DNA of 64,000 bases from an uncultured Anaerolineae bacterium (GTDB taxonomy: Bacteria; Chloroflexota; Anaerolineae; J036; Brachytrichaceae): NCBI GenBank assembly GCA_938028725.1, contig CALIMH010000003.1, positions 80,594-144,593 on the forward strand. The letters are read 5' to 3'. Positions 39,055-49,050 of this stretch are shown piece after piece. Each line of letters begins with the position of its first letter. Positions within the stretch are counted from its first letter, which is position 1. The position numbers and the translations under genes are program-made. The notes below the pieces were generated by a model. That model ran no database searches, was not told where the DNA came from, and saw only the letters and a list, made by a program, of their open reading frames with translations.

Positions 39055-39312
39055 ATGAAGGTGCCTCTGTCCGAGGCACAAAGACAACTCATCATTAAGA
39101 TGGCGCAGGGGATGCGCCTGAAAGATCACCGCGACATCGAGGGCAACAAGTACTTTGTCATTTACAGCCCCGATGGTCGCGGTGATGTTGTCTCCCGCGA
39201 GGACGTCGAGGCGCTGGTGGAGGCCGGGTTGGTCAGTAGCAACAAGAAATTCCCCTCAGCCACCTATTGGCTCACCGAGGCCGGACAGGCGTTGGCGCAG
39301 AGTATGCTATAA
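39055..39312 (+). CDS. Small winged-helix-like hypothetical protein
   Basis: An 85-residue protein from the ATG at 39055; a TTG at 39034 would overlap the previous gene by 8 nt and add seven residues. It looks like an HTH (LSEAQRQLIIKMAQGMRLKDHRDIEG) followed by a small beta wing (KYFVIYSPDGRGDVVSREDVEALVEAGLV, then YWLTEAGQALAQSM). The ending resembles a winged-helix tail. It may regulate the radical SAM cluster. The gene is 13 nt after the small protein and 32 nt before the PRPP synthetase. Confidence 0.6.
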   Translation: MKVPLSEAQRQLIIKMAQGMRLKDHRDIEGNKYFVIYSPDGRGDVVSREDVEALVEAGLVSSNKKFPSATYWLTEAGQALAQSML

Positions 39313-39344
39313 CGCACATCACCAGCAAATCAAGGGACAACATC

Positions 39345-40295
39345 ATGCGCGGAATCACCATCTTCAGCGGCAGTGCCCATCCTGAATTGGCTGCCGAGAT
39401 TTGCAGGGTGCTCAACATTCCACTCTCGCCGACAGAGATTCGCCGCTTCAGCAACGACTGCTTGCAGGTGCAACTCAAGGCGAGCTGTCGCGAGGCTGAT
39501 GTGTTCTTCGTCCAGCCGCTCTGCCCCCCTGTGCAGGAGCACATGATGGAGCTGCTCCTGATGCTGGACGCGGCGAGAGGTTCAGCAGCCGCCCGCATCA
39601 CCGCTGTCATCCCTCACTACGCCTACGCTCGGTCCGACAAGAAGGACGCACCGCGCATCTCCATCGGCGGGCGCTTGGTGGCAGATTTGATCCGCACTGC
39701 TGGCGCCGACCGCGTGCTGACCATGACGCTGCATTCCCCTCAAGTGCATGGCTTCTTCAGCATTCCGGTGGACCACCTCAACGCCCTCAACGTGCTGGCG
39801 CGACACTTCAGAGACCGCATTGACCCCGACAACACGGTGGTAGTCTCCCCAGACCTGGGGAACGCCAAGTCCGCTGCTCAGTTTGCCCGCTTGCTCAAGT
39901 TGCCAGTCGCAGCCGGTAGCAAGCAACGCCTGAGCGATGACCAAGTGCATATCGAAAGCATCGTTGGCGAGGTGGAGGGCCGCGATGTGATCGTCCTCGA
40001 CGACGAGATCGCCAACGGTGGTACCATCGTCGAGGTCCTGGAGCGCTTGCGGGAGCGCCGGGTGCGGCGCATCTCTGTGGCTTGCACGCACGGCCTGTTC
40101 ACAGGGCCTGCTATCCAGCGCCTGGCGGCTCAAACCGACGTGGAGGAGATCGTCGCCACCAACACCGTGCCGATCCCAACGGAGAAGCGGCTGCCAAACA
40201 TGACGGTGCTTTCCATCGCGCCTTTGCTGGCTGAAGCGATCCGCCGCACACACAATGGCGAATCGATCAGCAGCATGTTTGAGGAAGGGCTGTAG
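39345..40295 (+). CDS. prs: Ribose-phosphate pyrophosphokinase (PRPP synthetase)
   Basis: A 316-residue enzyme with GSAHPELAAEICRVLN, the ATP-binding RIDPDNTVVVSPD, the divalent-metal TMTLHSPQVHGFF, the flexible-loop basic residues KQR and the PRPP loop VIVLDDEIANGGTIVE. It makes PRPP from ribose 5-phosphate and ATP for nucleotide, histidine and tryptophan synthesis. The PRPP loop is DDEIANGGT in place of the common DDMIDTAGT or DDMIDTGGT, and the catalytic loop is short, so a divergent subclass is possible. I chose the ATG at 39345. Confidence 0.88.
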   Translation: MRGITIFSGSAHPELAAEICRVLNIPLSPTEIRRFSNDCLQVQLKASCREADVFFVQPLCPPVQEHMMELLLMLDAARGSAAARITAVIPHYAYARSDKKDAPRISIGGRLVADLIRTAGADRVLTMTLHSPQVHGFFSIPVDHLNALNVLARHFRDRIDPDNTVVVSPDLGNAKSAAQFARLLKLPVAAGSKQRLSDDQVHIESIVGEVEGRDVIVLDDEIANGGTIVEVLERLRERRVRRISVACTHGLFTGPAIQRLAAQTDVEEIVATNTVPIPTEKRLPNMTVLSIAPLLAEAIRRTHNGESISSMFEEGL

Positions 40296-40309
40296 CATGC
40301 CTTGGCCCG

Positions 40310-41073
40310 TCAGTAGCGTATGTCGCTGTCGGGCAACCACTCCAGCTCCAGCCATTGCCCATGCGGCGTGACGACAAAGTGAAAGCCGTAAGCCGCTTCC
40401 TCTGCTGCTGCGGCGCGATAGTTATCCACCCATGCGACAAACCCAAGCGGCTGACGCGGCGCAGCAGCGGAGAGCACCTTCTGCCCATCCACCCAAAAGT
40501 CTGCGCGCCCTGGCTGCCAGAGCAGGCGGTAGTCATGCCAGTCGGTTAAACGGAGGTGGTTGAGTGGCGCTTCTGCAGCCTGGATCAACCTGCGGCCTGC
40601 CCAAAGTGCGGCGCTGCGCACCAGCGGCAGGCGCAACGCCACGTTGCCTGCCCAAACCAACGCGCGCGTGAACTTATTCGCTGCTCCGATCAACGAGCGA
40701 CTATCCAGCGCCATTGCTGCAAAGCCACAGCCGGCGCTGCGGGGCGTGAGCTTCAGGTTGCTCTCCTGTGAACGGAAGAAGAACCACACCGCCAGCGGTG
40801 GGGCCAGCACGCGCCCATCACGTGCGAAGGGGTGATTCCAAAAGCCAAAGCCTGCCGTACCCTTGAGGGCGTTGGCGTCATGCGAAAAGCGCGCGCGCAC
40901 GTGCAAGCATCGCGGTGGCCGATTGTGGAATGTGCGCGGCAGCGCGTGATCGTAGTCGTCTATTTGTGCATCGCTGTAAGCCTCTGCCGTGCAAGGCGGC
41001 AAGACAAGGCGCACACGCTGATGGCCACGCTCCACCTGGCCGCCATTCACCAAGTGCGGCTTCACTTTGTCGC

Positions 41074-41077
<4 letters not shown>
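40310..41077 (-). CDS. Hypothetical protein, possible concanavalin-like (GH16/LamG) fold
   Basis: A 255-residue protein without signal peptide. Blocks such as HVRARFSHDANALKGTAGFGFW, APPLAVWFFFRSQ, LRLTDWHDYRLLWQPGRADFWVDGQ and PLGFVAWVDNY have the spacing of a jelly-roll beta-sandwich (LamG/GH16-like domain); the WHDYRLLW-to-DFWVDG pattern recalls family 16 glycoside hydrolases. The catalytic ExDxE triad of GH16 is not seen. The ATG overlaps the stop of argH (ATGA), so it is the last gene of the dnaB operon. Confidence 0.6.
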
Positions 41078-42468
<1,391 letters not shown>

Positions 42469-42497
42469 GGGCAAAGAGTGTACGACCGAACTACGAG

Positions 42498-43265
42498 CTA
42501 CGAGGCGCGCTTCTCCTCGCGCGGCCGGCGGCGGTAATCGGGTGCGGCGTTCTCGATCACCCTGCACAGCGAGGTATCTTGGATGCGCGAGCTGATGCGC
42601 GGCTCGAGATTATCGGGGTGCGAGTTGGTCACAATCATAGTGGGCAGGCGATTGCGATAGCGGTAGTCGAGGATCTCGAACAGCACGCTATCCGCCCAGG
42701 GCGTGGAAAGCTCCGCCGAGAGATCGTCCAAAATGAGCACCGGCGCAGTTTTGACGATGTGCATCCGGCGCGAGTAGCTTCCTGGTTCATCCTCAGCCTG
42801 CATCTCCATCGCTTGGCGCAGCGAGGCCAGCAGATCCGGCGCGGTGATGAACAACGAGGGTATGCCGGCTTGGCGCAGGTGATTGTCCACCGCTGCGCAT
42901 AAGTGCGATTTGCCGCTGCCGCGCTCCCCCCAGATCACCAACCAGCGCCCATCGGGGCTATTGGCGAAGTCTTCGGCCTCAAGCAGACAGGCGCGCAGAA
43001 TCTCTTCCTCTTTGCCGTTGAACTCGATTTGGAAGTTGAGAAAGGTTTGAGATTGGCTTGCCGCGCTAGTGGAGGAGAATGCGCGCAACATATCTAGCTG
43101 CCAGAGCGCCACCATGTTGCACTTGGGGCAAGGCTTGAGCTCGCCGTTGAGGCCTAGCACAAAGCGTTTGCTGTCGCAGTAGTCACAGCGCGGCCCTCCG
43201 TCCAACGGCTGGATCGGCGCGTCAGGGTCGCCGGCGTAGTGAGCCTCACTTTCGGCGGGCCTCAT
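42498..43265 (-). CDS. DnaI/DnaC-type helicase loader ATPase
   Basis: A 255-residue AAA+ protein. The N-terminal zinc ribbon (CDYCDSKRF then CPKCN) resembles the DnaI amino-terminal domain that contacts the helicase. The C-terminal ATPase has Walker A GERGSGKSHL, Walker B VLILDDLSAE, sensor TNSHPDNLE and an arginine in ISSRIQDT. It loads the DnaB ring onto DNA at origins and restart sites. It follows dnaB and the DnaD-like gene in one operon, with a 20-nt overlap to the latter. I chose the ATG at 43265; an earlier start would be rich in arginine and alanine. Confidence 0.87.
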   Translation of the reverse strand: MRPAESEAHYAGDPDAPIQPLDGGPRCDYCDSKRFVLGLNGELKPCPKCNMVALWQLDMLRAFSSTSAASQSQTFLNFQIEFNGKEEEILRACLLEAEDFANSPDGRWLVIWGERGSGKSHLCAAVDNHLRQAGIPSLFITAPDLLASLRQAMEMQAEDEPGSYSRRMHIVKTAPVLILDDLSAELSTPWADSVLFEILDYRYRNRLPTMIVTNSHPDNLEPRISSRIQDTSLCRVIENAAPDYRRRPREEKRAS

Positions 43266-44652
43266 GCTCGGCGATGATCCGGCGTGCGCGTTCGCGCGCG
43301 GCCTCGCGCTGGTCCTCGGTGTAGGTGACCTGCGGCCGGCGGAAGGAGCGGCTGCGTCGCGTCGGCTTGTCATGTGGCTTTTCCTCCTCAGGTTTAGTTA
43401 AAATGGCGCGGATGTAGTTCCAGTTTAGGGCGTCGGCGGCTGCGGCGCGGTCGAAGGCATGTTGCCAACGGCCGATGTCTGTCACGTGCTGCGCCACAGT
43501 GTTGATCTCGTGCGCCACGCTAGGGTCGAGGTACGAGTTCACTCGTAGGCGATAGGCTTCAAAAGCAAAGCGCGCGGCCTCATTTGCCGGCTCCGGCAGG
43601 AAAATAGCCGGGGAGGGGTGACGGAGCAACTTGCGCAGATAGGACCAACTGCGCTTGTTTTGCCGTGCTGCGAAGGCGAACGCCTGCTGCCAGTGCGCTG
43701 TGCTCACCCCCTCCTGCAACATGGCGCTCAGCTCTGCTGCAATCGTGGCGGTCGGTGGTATGCCCAGCGTCTGCTCGTACGCGCGCAGCCACTGTGCCAG
43801 CTTTTGTTCTGCTTCCGCCGGCGTGCGCTGTATGGCCAGCAGCGCCTCCTCGCGCTCGTTGAGGCGCGCCAGCAACACGGTGGCGAAATCCTCAGACGGC
43901 GCTAGCGCGCCGGCAATGCGACTTAGCACCTCCACCACCGCCCGCTCACCAAACAGACCCACCGCCAAGCGGAGCGCCTCCACCTCGCGCCCGCGCGGCA
44001 GCCTTCCCCACAGGTCCCGAAAAGCGATCACGCCGGGAGGGGGCGGAGCTTGGCCGATCTTGAAGCAGTAGAAGGCGCTGGGCGCGCGAGGAGGCTGCGC
44101 CGTGATGTGCTCGGCGCAGTGGTGCAACGTGCGGGGTGGCGCGCTGGCTGGTCGGGGCAGCAACAGCGCCTGCCGCACGGCCTCGGTGATTTCCTGCGGC
44201 GTGTAGCCATCAGCTAGCCAATCCGCAAGCATTTCGCGTTCTTCTGGCCCCAATGGCACGAGAGGTGTCAACTCCAGGCGAGCGATCAGGTGCGCCAGCT
44301 CATCGGCCAACGCCTCTACTTGCGGGGATGGGTGGGCCGGCGTGCTGGCATCAGCCAACAGCTCCACCACCTGTTGACTGCTCGGGGTGTTGGCGAAGTA
44401 GCGCCACTGCTCGCCCACTTCCACACCCAGCAACGCGCCACGCGCGACCGCGCGCTGCAGAGCAGCGTGTGCCGTGATGGTGGGGAAGCTGATCCCATCC
44501 CGCACTGCCGGGTGAGCCAACACCTCCGACTCCAACACCGACGGCGGATCGGCGACCTTTTGCGCGAGCAAGTCTAACGCTGCCAGCGTCACTTTCAGCT
44601 CAGCTAGGTCATCCACGTCGGCCAGATAGGTGCGGATGTAGTCCTCGATCAC
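43246..44652 (-). CDS. DnaD-like replication initiation/restart protein
   Basis: A 468-residue protein. The N-terminal half looks like winged helices (LESEVLAHPAVRDGISFPTITA, with the block LGVEVGEQWRYF). Two C-terminal helical modules carry WSYLRKLLRHPSP and, further on, LNWNYIRAILTKPEE, matching the YIxxIL helix of the DnaB_2/DnaD C-terminal domain that binds DNA. The basic tail (HDKPTRRSRSFRRPQ) should bind nucleic acid. In Bacillus, DnaD, DnaB and DnaI cooperate to load the helicase. It starts with a GTG overlapping the dnaB stop (GTGA). Confidence 0.78.
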   Translation of the reverse strand: MIEDYIRTYLADVDDLAELKVTLAALDLLAQKVADPPSVLESEVLAHPAVRDGISFPTITAHAALQRAVARGALLGVEVGEQWRYFANTPSSQQVVELLADASTPAHPSPQVEALADELAHLIARLELTPLVPLGPEEREMLADWLADGYTPQEITEAVRQALLLPRPASAPPRTLHHCAEHITAQPPRAPSAFYCFKIGQAPPPPGVIAFRDLWGRLPRGREVEALRLAVGLFGERAVVEVLSRIAGALAPSEDFATVLLARLNEREEALLAIQRTPAEAEQKLAQWLRAYEQTLGIPPTATIAAELSAMLQEGVSTAHWQQAFAFAARQNKRSWSYLRKLLRHPSPAIFLPEPANEAARFAFEAYRLRVNSYLDPSVAHEINTVAQHVTDIGRWQHAFDRAAAADALNWNYIRAILTKPEEEKPHDKPTRRSRSFRRPQVTYTEDQREAARERARRIIAEHEARRK

Positions 44653-45989
44653 AGCTCAATGCGCTCCCTGACCAAATTTCTGAACGCGGTCAAGCGACTG
44701 TCGAAGAACAACGTAGCCTGCCCAGTTGGGCCGTTGCGGTTTTTTGCTACGATGATGTCGGCGAGGTTTTTCTTTTCCACGGTGAGGCCTTGCGGATCCT
44801 CGCGGTAGATGAACATCACGATGTCGGCATCTTGCTCGATCGAGCCGGACTCACGCAGGTCGCTCAAGAGAGGCCGCTTGTCACTACGCTGCTCCACCAG
44901 GCGCGAGAGTTGGCTGCCGGCGATCAGCGGCACGTTCAGCTCGCGCGCAATACCCTTCAGCGATCGGGATATGAAGCTGATCTCTTGCACGCGGTTCTCG
45001 CTGCGGCCGGTGCTCACCCCCTGCATCAGTTGCAGATAGTCCACCACAATGAGGTCGAGGCCGTACTCTTGGTAAATGCGCCGCGCTTTCACGCGCAGGT
45101 CAAGCGGCGTGAGCAGCGGTGTGTCGTCGAGGAAGATGGGCTGATCGGCCACCTGCATGGAGACGCGTGTGAGCACGCCCCACTCCTCATCCTTCAAGTC
45201 AGCGATACGCAGGCGGTGCGAGTCAATGCCAGACTCAGCAGCGATGAAGCGCTGTACGAGCTGCTCGTTGCTCATCTCCAAGCTGAAGATGGCGACACGA
45301 CGGCGATACTTGCGCGCTGCGTTGTAGGCGATGTTCAGCATCAGGCTGGTCTTGCCCATGCCGGGGCGCGCCGCTATGATGATGAGGTCACCTTTTTGCA
45401 AGCCGCCGGTGAGCCGGTCCAAATCGGGGAAACCGGTGGGTATCCCTAACGACTCATCGCGGTGCTCGTGTAAATACTGGAGCTGCTCGAAGAAATTGCT
45501 GACCACCTGGCGGATAGGAGACATGTGGTCTCTCCCCCGCCCTTCGCTCACGCTGAAGATGGCTGCCTCGCTTTTCTCGATCACTTGCTCGATGGGCAGG
45601 GTCTGGTCATAGGCGAGGCGCGCCACCTCGCCGGCAGCCGCGATCATCCGCCTCCGCAGCGCTAAGCTCTCCACAGCGCGGGCATAAGCCTCCACGTTCA
45701 AGGCGGTTGGCACAGCCATGGTGAGCTGAGCGATGTATGGCTCGCCACCCACTTCTTCAAGCTGGCCGCGCTTGTCCAGCTCATTGCGGACTGTGAGCAG
45801 GTCAATCGGTTCACGCTGGGAGTGGAGGTGCAGCATGGCATCGTAAATCCACTGGTGCTTGACCAGGTAAAAGTGCTCCGGTGACAGGAAGGAGGCGACG
45901 CGCAAGATCGCCTCTGAGTCAATCAAAAGCGATCCCAGCACAGCTTCTTCTGTCTCGACACTGTGGGGCGGTAGGATTGGCTCTGCCAT
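44649..45989 (-). CDS. dnaB: Replicative DNA helicase DnaB (DnaC in Firmicutes)
   Basis: A 446-residue RecA-fold helicase. The N-terminal domain (SVETEEAVLGSLL, with the DnaG-binding helices) is joined by a linker to the motor with Walker A ARPGMGKTSLML, Walker B LIVVDYLQLMQG, the H3-type GSQLSRLVEQR and the arginine-finger region RESGSIEQDADIVMF. It unwinds DNA ahead of the fork as a hexameric ring. It heads the operon dnaB-dnaD-dnaI-argH-hypothetical. Two DnaA boxes lie 108-137 nt upstream. The length is normal and there is no intein. Confidence 0.97.
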   Translation of the reverse strand: MAEPILPPHSVETEEAVLGSLLIDSEAILRVASFLSPEHFYLVKHQWIYDAMLHLHSQREPIDLLTVRNELDKRGQLEEVGGEPYIAQLTMAVPTALNVEAYARAVESLALRRRMIAAAGEVARLAYDQTLPIEQVIEKSEAAIFSVSEGRGRDHMSPIRQVVSNFFEQLQYLHEHRDESLGIPTGFPDLDRLTGGLQKGDLIIIAARPGMGKTSLMLNIAYNAARKYRRRVAIFSLEMSNEQLVQRFIAAESGIDSHRLRIADLKDEEWGVLTRVSMQVADQPIFLDDTPLLTPLDLRVKARRIYQEYGLDLIVVDYLQLMQGVSTGRSENRVQEISFISRSLKGIARELNVPLIAGSQLSRLVEQRSDKRPLLSDLRESGSIEQDADIVMFIYREDPQGLTVEKKNLADIIVAKNRNGPTGQATLFFDSRLTAFRNLVRERIEL

Positions 45990-46096
45990 GCGATTGACCC
46001 GTGCGAATTGTAAATGTGATACTTTGCAGAGCTTCTCCGCAGCTCATGGTGAACAGACCACAAGCAGCGGGCTTCTTTTCTACACAGCCGGCCGAT

Positions 46097-46126
46097 TTAT
46101 CCCCACTCCACAACAGTTTATCCACA
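46097..46126. promoter_or_regulatory. Pair of DnaA boxes between dnaB and a divergent gene
   Basis: TTATCCCCA at 46097-46105 and a perfect TTATCCACA at 46118-46126 lie in the 154-nt gap before dnaB. Their starts are 21 bp apart, about two helical turns, so both face the same side of the DNA. They read TGTGGATAA in the dnaB direction. They could let DnaA control the helicase operon, or mark a small DnaA-binding locus. The rest of the gap shows no further consensus box that I can find. Confidence 0.6.
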
Positions 46127-46143
46127 ACTTGTAGCGCCGCGCC

Positions 46144-47283
46144 ATGCCACACCGCGATGATGTGTTGATGCTCGTGTGCGCCGTGCTCGGCGTTGGGCTG
46201 CTCAACGTGCTGGGCAACATCGCGTTTAACGCATGGCTGCGCGCACGCCGTCATCGTTTGAAGCCGCTTCCATCATTGCCATACGTCTCAGTGCTGGTGC
46301 CAGCCCGTAACGAGGAACACCAGATCGTCCGTTGCGTGGAGTCGCTGCTGGCTCAAGACTACCCCAACGTTGAGGTGATTGTGCTGAATGATGATTCAGA
46401 GGACGCCACCGGCGAGTTGCTAGAGCGACTGGCCGCACAGTCCCCACGCTTGCGCGTGCTGCATAACCACACACCTGTGCCGCCTGGTGTGAACGGCAAG
46501 AGCCGCGCCTGTCAACTGCTGGCATCTCATGCACGCGGCGAGTGGTTGCTCTTTGTGGACGCGGACACGGTGCACCAGCCACACGCAATTCGCAGCGGCG
46601 TGCTCTCTGCGTTGGCGCTGCAAGTGGACCTGTTCAGCGTCGTGCCTCGCCAAGTGCTTGGGACATGGGGTGAGCGGCTGTTTGTGCCGGCCGGTTTCGC
46701 GCTCATTTACAACGCCATCTCTATGTGGCGCCTGTATGCGCTGCAACACACGCGGCTGCTCAACGCGGCAGCTATTGGTCAATGGTTGCTTGTGCGACGC
46801 GCAGCTTATATCGAGTCCGGCGGACACCAAGCCATTCAAACGGCCATCCTCGATGACGTGGCGCTGGGGCGGCTGGTCAAGTCGCGCGGCTATCGCATCG
46901 CGCTCGCCGACGGCGATTGGGTGAGCTGTCGCATGTATCGCGGCGCCGGCGAGATGGTCCGCGGCTTTTCCAAAAACGCACTGGCTGTGCTTCAAGACTC
47001 CATCGGCCTCAGCGTGGTGTTCGTGTTGGCTTGTCTGGGCCTGTTTTACTTTCCGCTCGCAGCGTTGGCATTCGCCAGCTCTCCTGCCGCCTGGTTGGCG
47101 GTGGGGCTAGCGATGACGAACTTTGCGATGGTCTGCTGGCGGATCGGACAACCGCTTTGGGTTGCCCTGCTTTACCCGATCCAGATCGCGGTAGGCATCG
47201 GCATTCTGGCAAACTCGGTTCGCTGGCGGGTGAAAGGCAAGACAGTGTGGAAAGGAAGGCTGCTCGATCGTCGTGCGGCTTGA
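46144..47283 (+). CDS. Membrane-bound family 2 glycosyltransferase (CrtQ/CruC/HpnB-like)
   Basis: A 379-residue GT2 enzyme with one N-terminal membrane segment (about 8-28) and two or three at the end (VVFVLACLGLFYFPLAALAF, WVALLYPIQIAVGIGILANS). The catalytic core has LVPARNEEHQIVRC, LNDDSEDAT, LLFVDADTVH and DDVALGRLVKSRGYRI (with the ED-equivalent). It resembles glycosyltransferases that modify carotenoids, hopanoids or ceramide-like lipids. In a pigment-forming organism a carotenoid glucosyl role is possible, as inference. It is divergent from dnaB and converges with an oxidoreductase gene 3 nt away. Confidence 0.8.
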   Translation: MPHRDDVLMLVCAVLGVGLLNVLGNIAFNAWLRARRHRLKPLPSLPYVSVLVPARNEEHQIVRCVESLLAQDYPNVEVIVLNDDSEDATGELLERLAAQSPRLRVLHNHTPVPPGVNGKSRACQLLASHARGEWLLFVDADTVHQPHAIRSGVLSALALQVDLFSVVPRQVLGTWGERLFVPAGFALIYNAISMWRLYALQHTRLLNAAAIGQWLLVRRAAYIESGGHQAIQTAILDDVALGRLVKSRGYRIALADGDWVSCRMYRGAGEMVRGFSKNALAVLQDSIGLSVVFVLACLGLFYFPLAALAFASSPAAWLAVGLAMTNFAMVCWRIGQPLWVALLYPIQIAVGIGILANSVRWRVKGKTVWKGRLLDRRAA

Positions 47284-47286
47284 GCT

Positions 47287-48393
47287 TCAGGAAAGGCTAC
47301 CGTCCCACTCTGCTGGCAGTGGCTCTGGCCGATCGCATGTGCTGCTCACGTTAACACAGCGTCCCTCGTTTGCCGCTTCAGACAGCGCGTGCATCAGGTC
47401 GAGCACGTGATAGGCTAATTCAGTGCCGGCACGGTGGGGACGCCCTTTGCGGATTGCCTCGGCCATCTCGGCCACGCCGATCCCGCGCGCGTTTTCCACC
47501 CAGCGATGCGCGATTGGCACATCCTCCCACTCCTTTTTGCCTTTGCGCAACAGGCGCACGGGGCCGCCGAACGTATTAGGGTCTGGGCACTGCAGCACGC
47601 CATCAGTTCCGTAAATCGTCAGCGCCGCATCGTACATGGCGGGCGCGTCGAACGTGACGATCAGATTGGCCAACACTCCTGCGCCAAATTCCAGCGTGCC
47701 GATCACCAACGTGGGCACTTCTACGGGGATTCTCTGGCCGTAGCAGGGTTGGCTGGTAATGATGCGCTCAGCGTGGGTGATGCGGGCCATGGCGACAGCC
47801 CGCGAGGCCATACCGAGCAATGCAACCAGCGCGGTCAGGTAGTACGGGCCTATGTCGAACAGCGGGCCAGCTCCGCGCTTGTAAAAGAAGTGAGGGTTGG
47901 GATGCCAATGCTCCGGGCCGCTGGAGAGCATGCGCGCAGCTGCGAACACCGGCCGGCCGATTGCGCCAGCGTCTATCAATGCGCGGCAAGTCTGGTAGCC
48001 TCCGCCCAGAAACGTGTCTGGCGCACACCCCACGCGCAAACCGCGCATGCGCGCCATAGCCAGCAACGCCTGGGCATCTTCTCGCTCCACAGCGAGTGGC
48101 TTCTCGTTGTACACGTGCTTGCCGGCCTCCAGCGCCTGCATTGCCACCGCGGCGTGAGCTTCAGGCGGTGTGAGGTTCACCACGATCTCGATCTCTGGAT
48201 TCGCCAGCAGCTCCTCTACCGTCACGGCTTGCTTGCCAAATCGCTTAGCCAGGGCGGCTGCCCGCCCCATGTCCAGGTCAGCCACTTGCGTGATGCGCAG
48301 AGCAGAGAACTTGCTATCGGCTTGGAGATAAATGGGGCTGATGTTGCCGGCACCGATCACGCCCACGGTGACAGGTCGCTTTCGATTGAACAT
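47287..48393 (-). CDS. Gfo/Idh/MocA-family oxidoreductase
   Basis: A 368-residue NAD(P)-dependent dehydrogenase. The N-terminal Rossmann fold has VGVIGAGNISPIYLQ, the EKPLA box (HVYNEKPLA) with the catalytic Lys, and the C-terminal sheet has GPLFDIGPYYLTAL with the conserved Asp-X-Gly-X-Tyr. Members oxidise or isomerise sugars, myo-inositol or similar. The substrate is not readable here. It is the last gene of the run mreB-maf-oxidoreductase, 3 nt after maf. Confidence 0.9.
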   Translation of the reverse strand: MFNRKRPVTVGVIGAGNISPIYLQADSKFSALRITQVADLDMGRAAALAKRFGKQAVTVEELLANPEIEIVVNLTPPEAHAAVAMQALEAGKHVYNEKPLAVEREDAQALLAMARMRGLRVGCAPDTFLGGGYQTCRALIDAGAIGRPVFAAARMLSSGPEHWHPNPHFFYKRGAGPLFDIGPYYLTALVALLGMASRAVAMARITHAERIITSQPCYGQRIPVEVPTLVIGTLEFGAGVLANLIVTFDAPAMYDAALTIYGTDGVLQCPDPNTFGGPVRLLRKGKKEWEDVPIAHRWVENARGIGVAEMAEAIRKGRPHRAGTELAYHVLDLMHALSEAANEGRCVNVSSTCDRPEPLPAEWDGSLS

Positions 48394-48396
48394 ACG

Positions 48397-49038
48397 CTAG
48401 ATGATGGTCACTTCACAGCGCACAGCAGGGCAAGTGATGCCTCCGAAGCGGGCTTGGCACACCGTGGCAGGGTTGGGCAAGCTAGGCAAATGCTGGCGCA
48501 GGCAACACAGCGGCAAGCCCACCACATTGAGCGGGCATCCCACGATGCGCAAGACCGGCCGAAAGTGCGCATCTTGCACCGCGTAGCCGCCGGCCTTGTC
48601 AAACGGCTCACCGCTGGCGATGTAGGCGTCCATTTCCACGTCGGTATACGGCCGCATGAACACTTGCGATGTCACCACGCTGAGCATTCCGCGCTGGCCG
48701 TGACGAGTGACAAGCACCGACTGCACCACGTGCTCGCCCTGCTGGCGCAAGGTGCGCAACATAGCGCGCGCTTCAGGTGCATTCCGAGGTTTGTTCAGCA
48801 TAGTGCCGTCTAGCAGCAGCACGGTCGTATCACACGCCACGATCACCGCTTGCGGATCGCCGATTTGGCGCTGAGCGACAGCAGCCTTGTCCCGTGTGAT
48901 GCGCTCTTGGGTCTGCAGCGGCGTCTCGCCCGGCAGCGGCTCCTCGGCGACATGCGGCGGGCACACTTCAAAGGCAAGCCCCAGTGAGGACAACAGCTCG
49001 CGACGACGTGGAGAAGCGGAGGCTAGGACCAGGCGCAT
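48397..49038 (-). CDS. maf: Maf/YhdE nucleoside triphosphate pyrophosphatase
   Basis: A 213-residue protein of the Maf family with the signature LASASPRRRELL, a GETPLQTQERITRDKAA block and ACDTTVLL, the catalytic Asp. The later GEPFDKAGGYAVQ is the substrate loop. Maf proteins hydrolyse dTTP, UTP or modified bases to the monophosphates and are linked to cell-division arrest. The tail beyond 190 is longer than usual and has extra Cys residues. It lies 12 nt after mreB, a common partner. Confidence 0.93.
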   Translation of the reverse strand: MRLVLASASPRRRELLSSLGLAFEVCPPHVAEEPLPGETPLQTQERITRDKAAVAQRQIGDPQAVIVACDTTVLLLDGTMLNKPRNAPEARAMLRTLRQQGEHVVQSVLVTRHGQRGMLSVVTSQVFMRPYTDVEMDAYIASGEPFDKAGGYAVQDAHFRPVLRIVGCPLNVVGLPLCCLRQHLPSLPNPATVCQARFGGITCPAVRCEVTII

Positions 49039-49050
49039 GACGAGACACCA

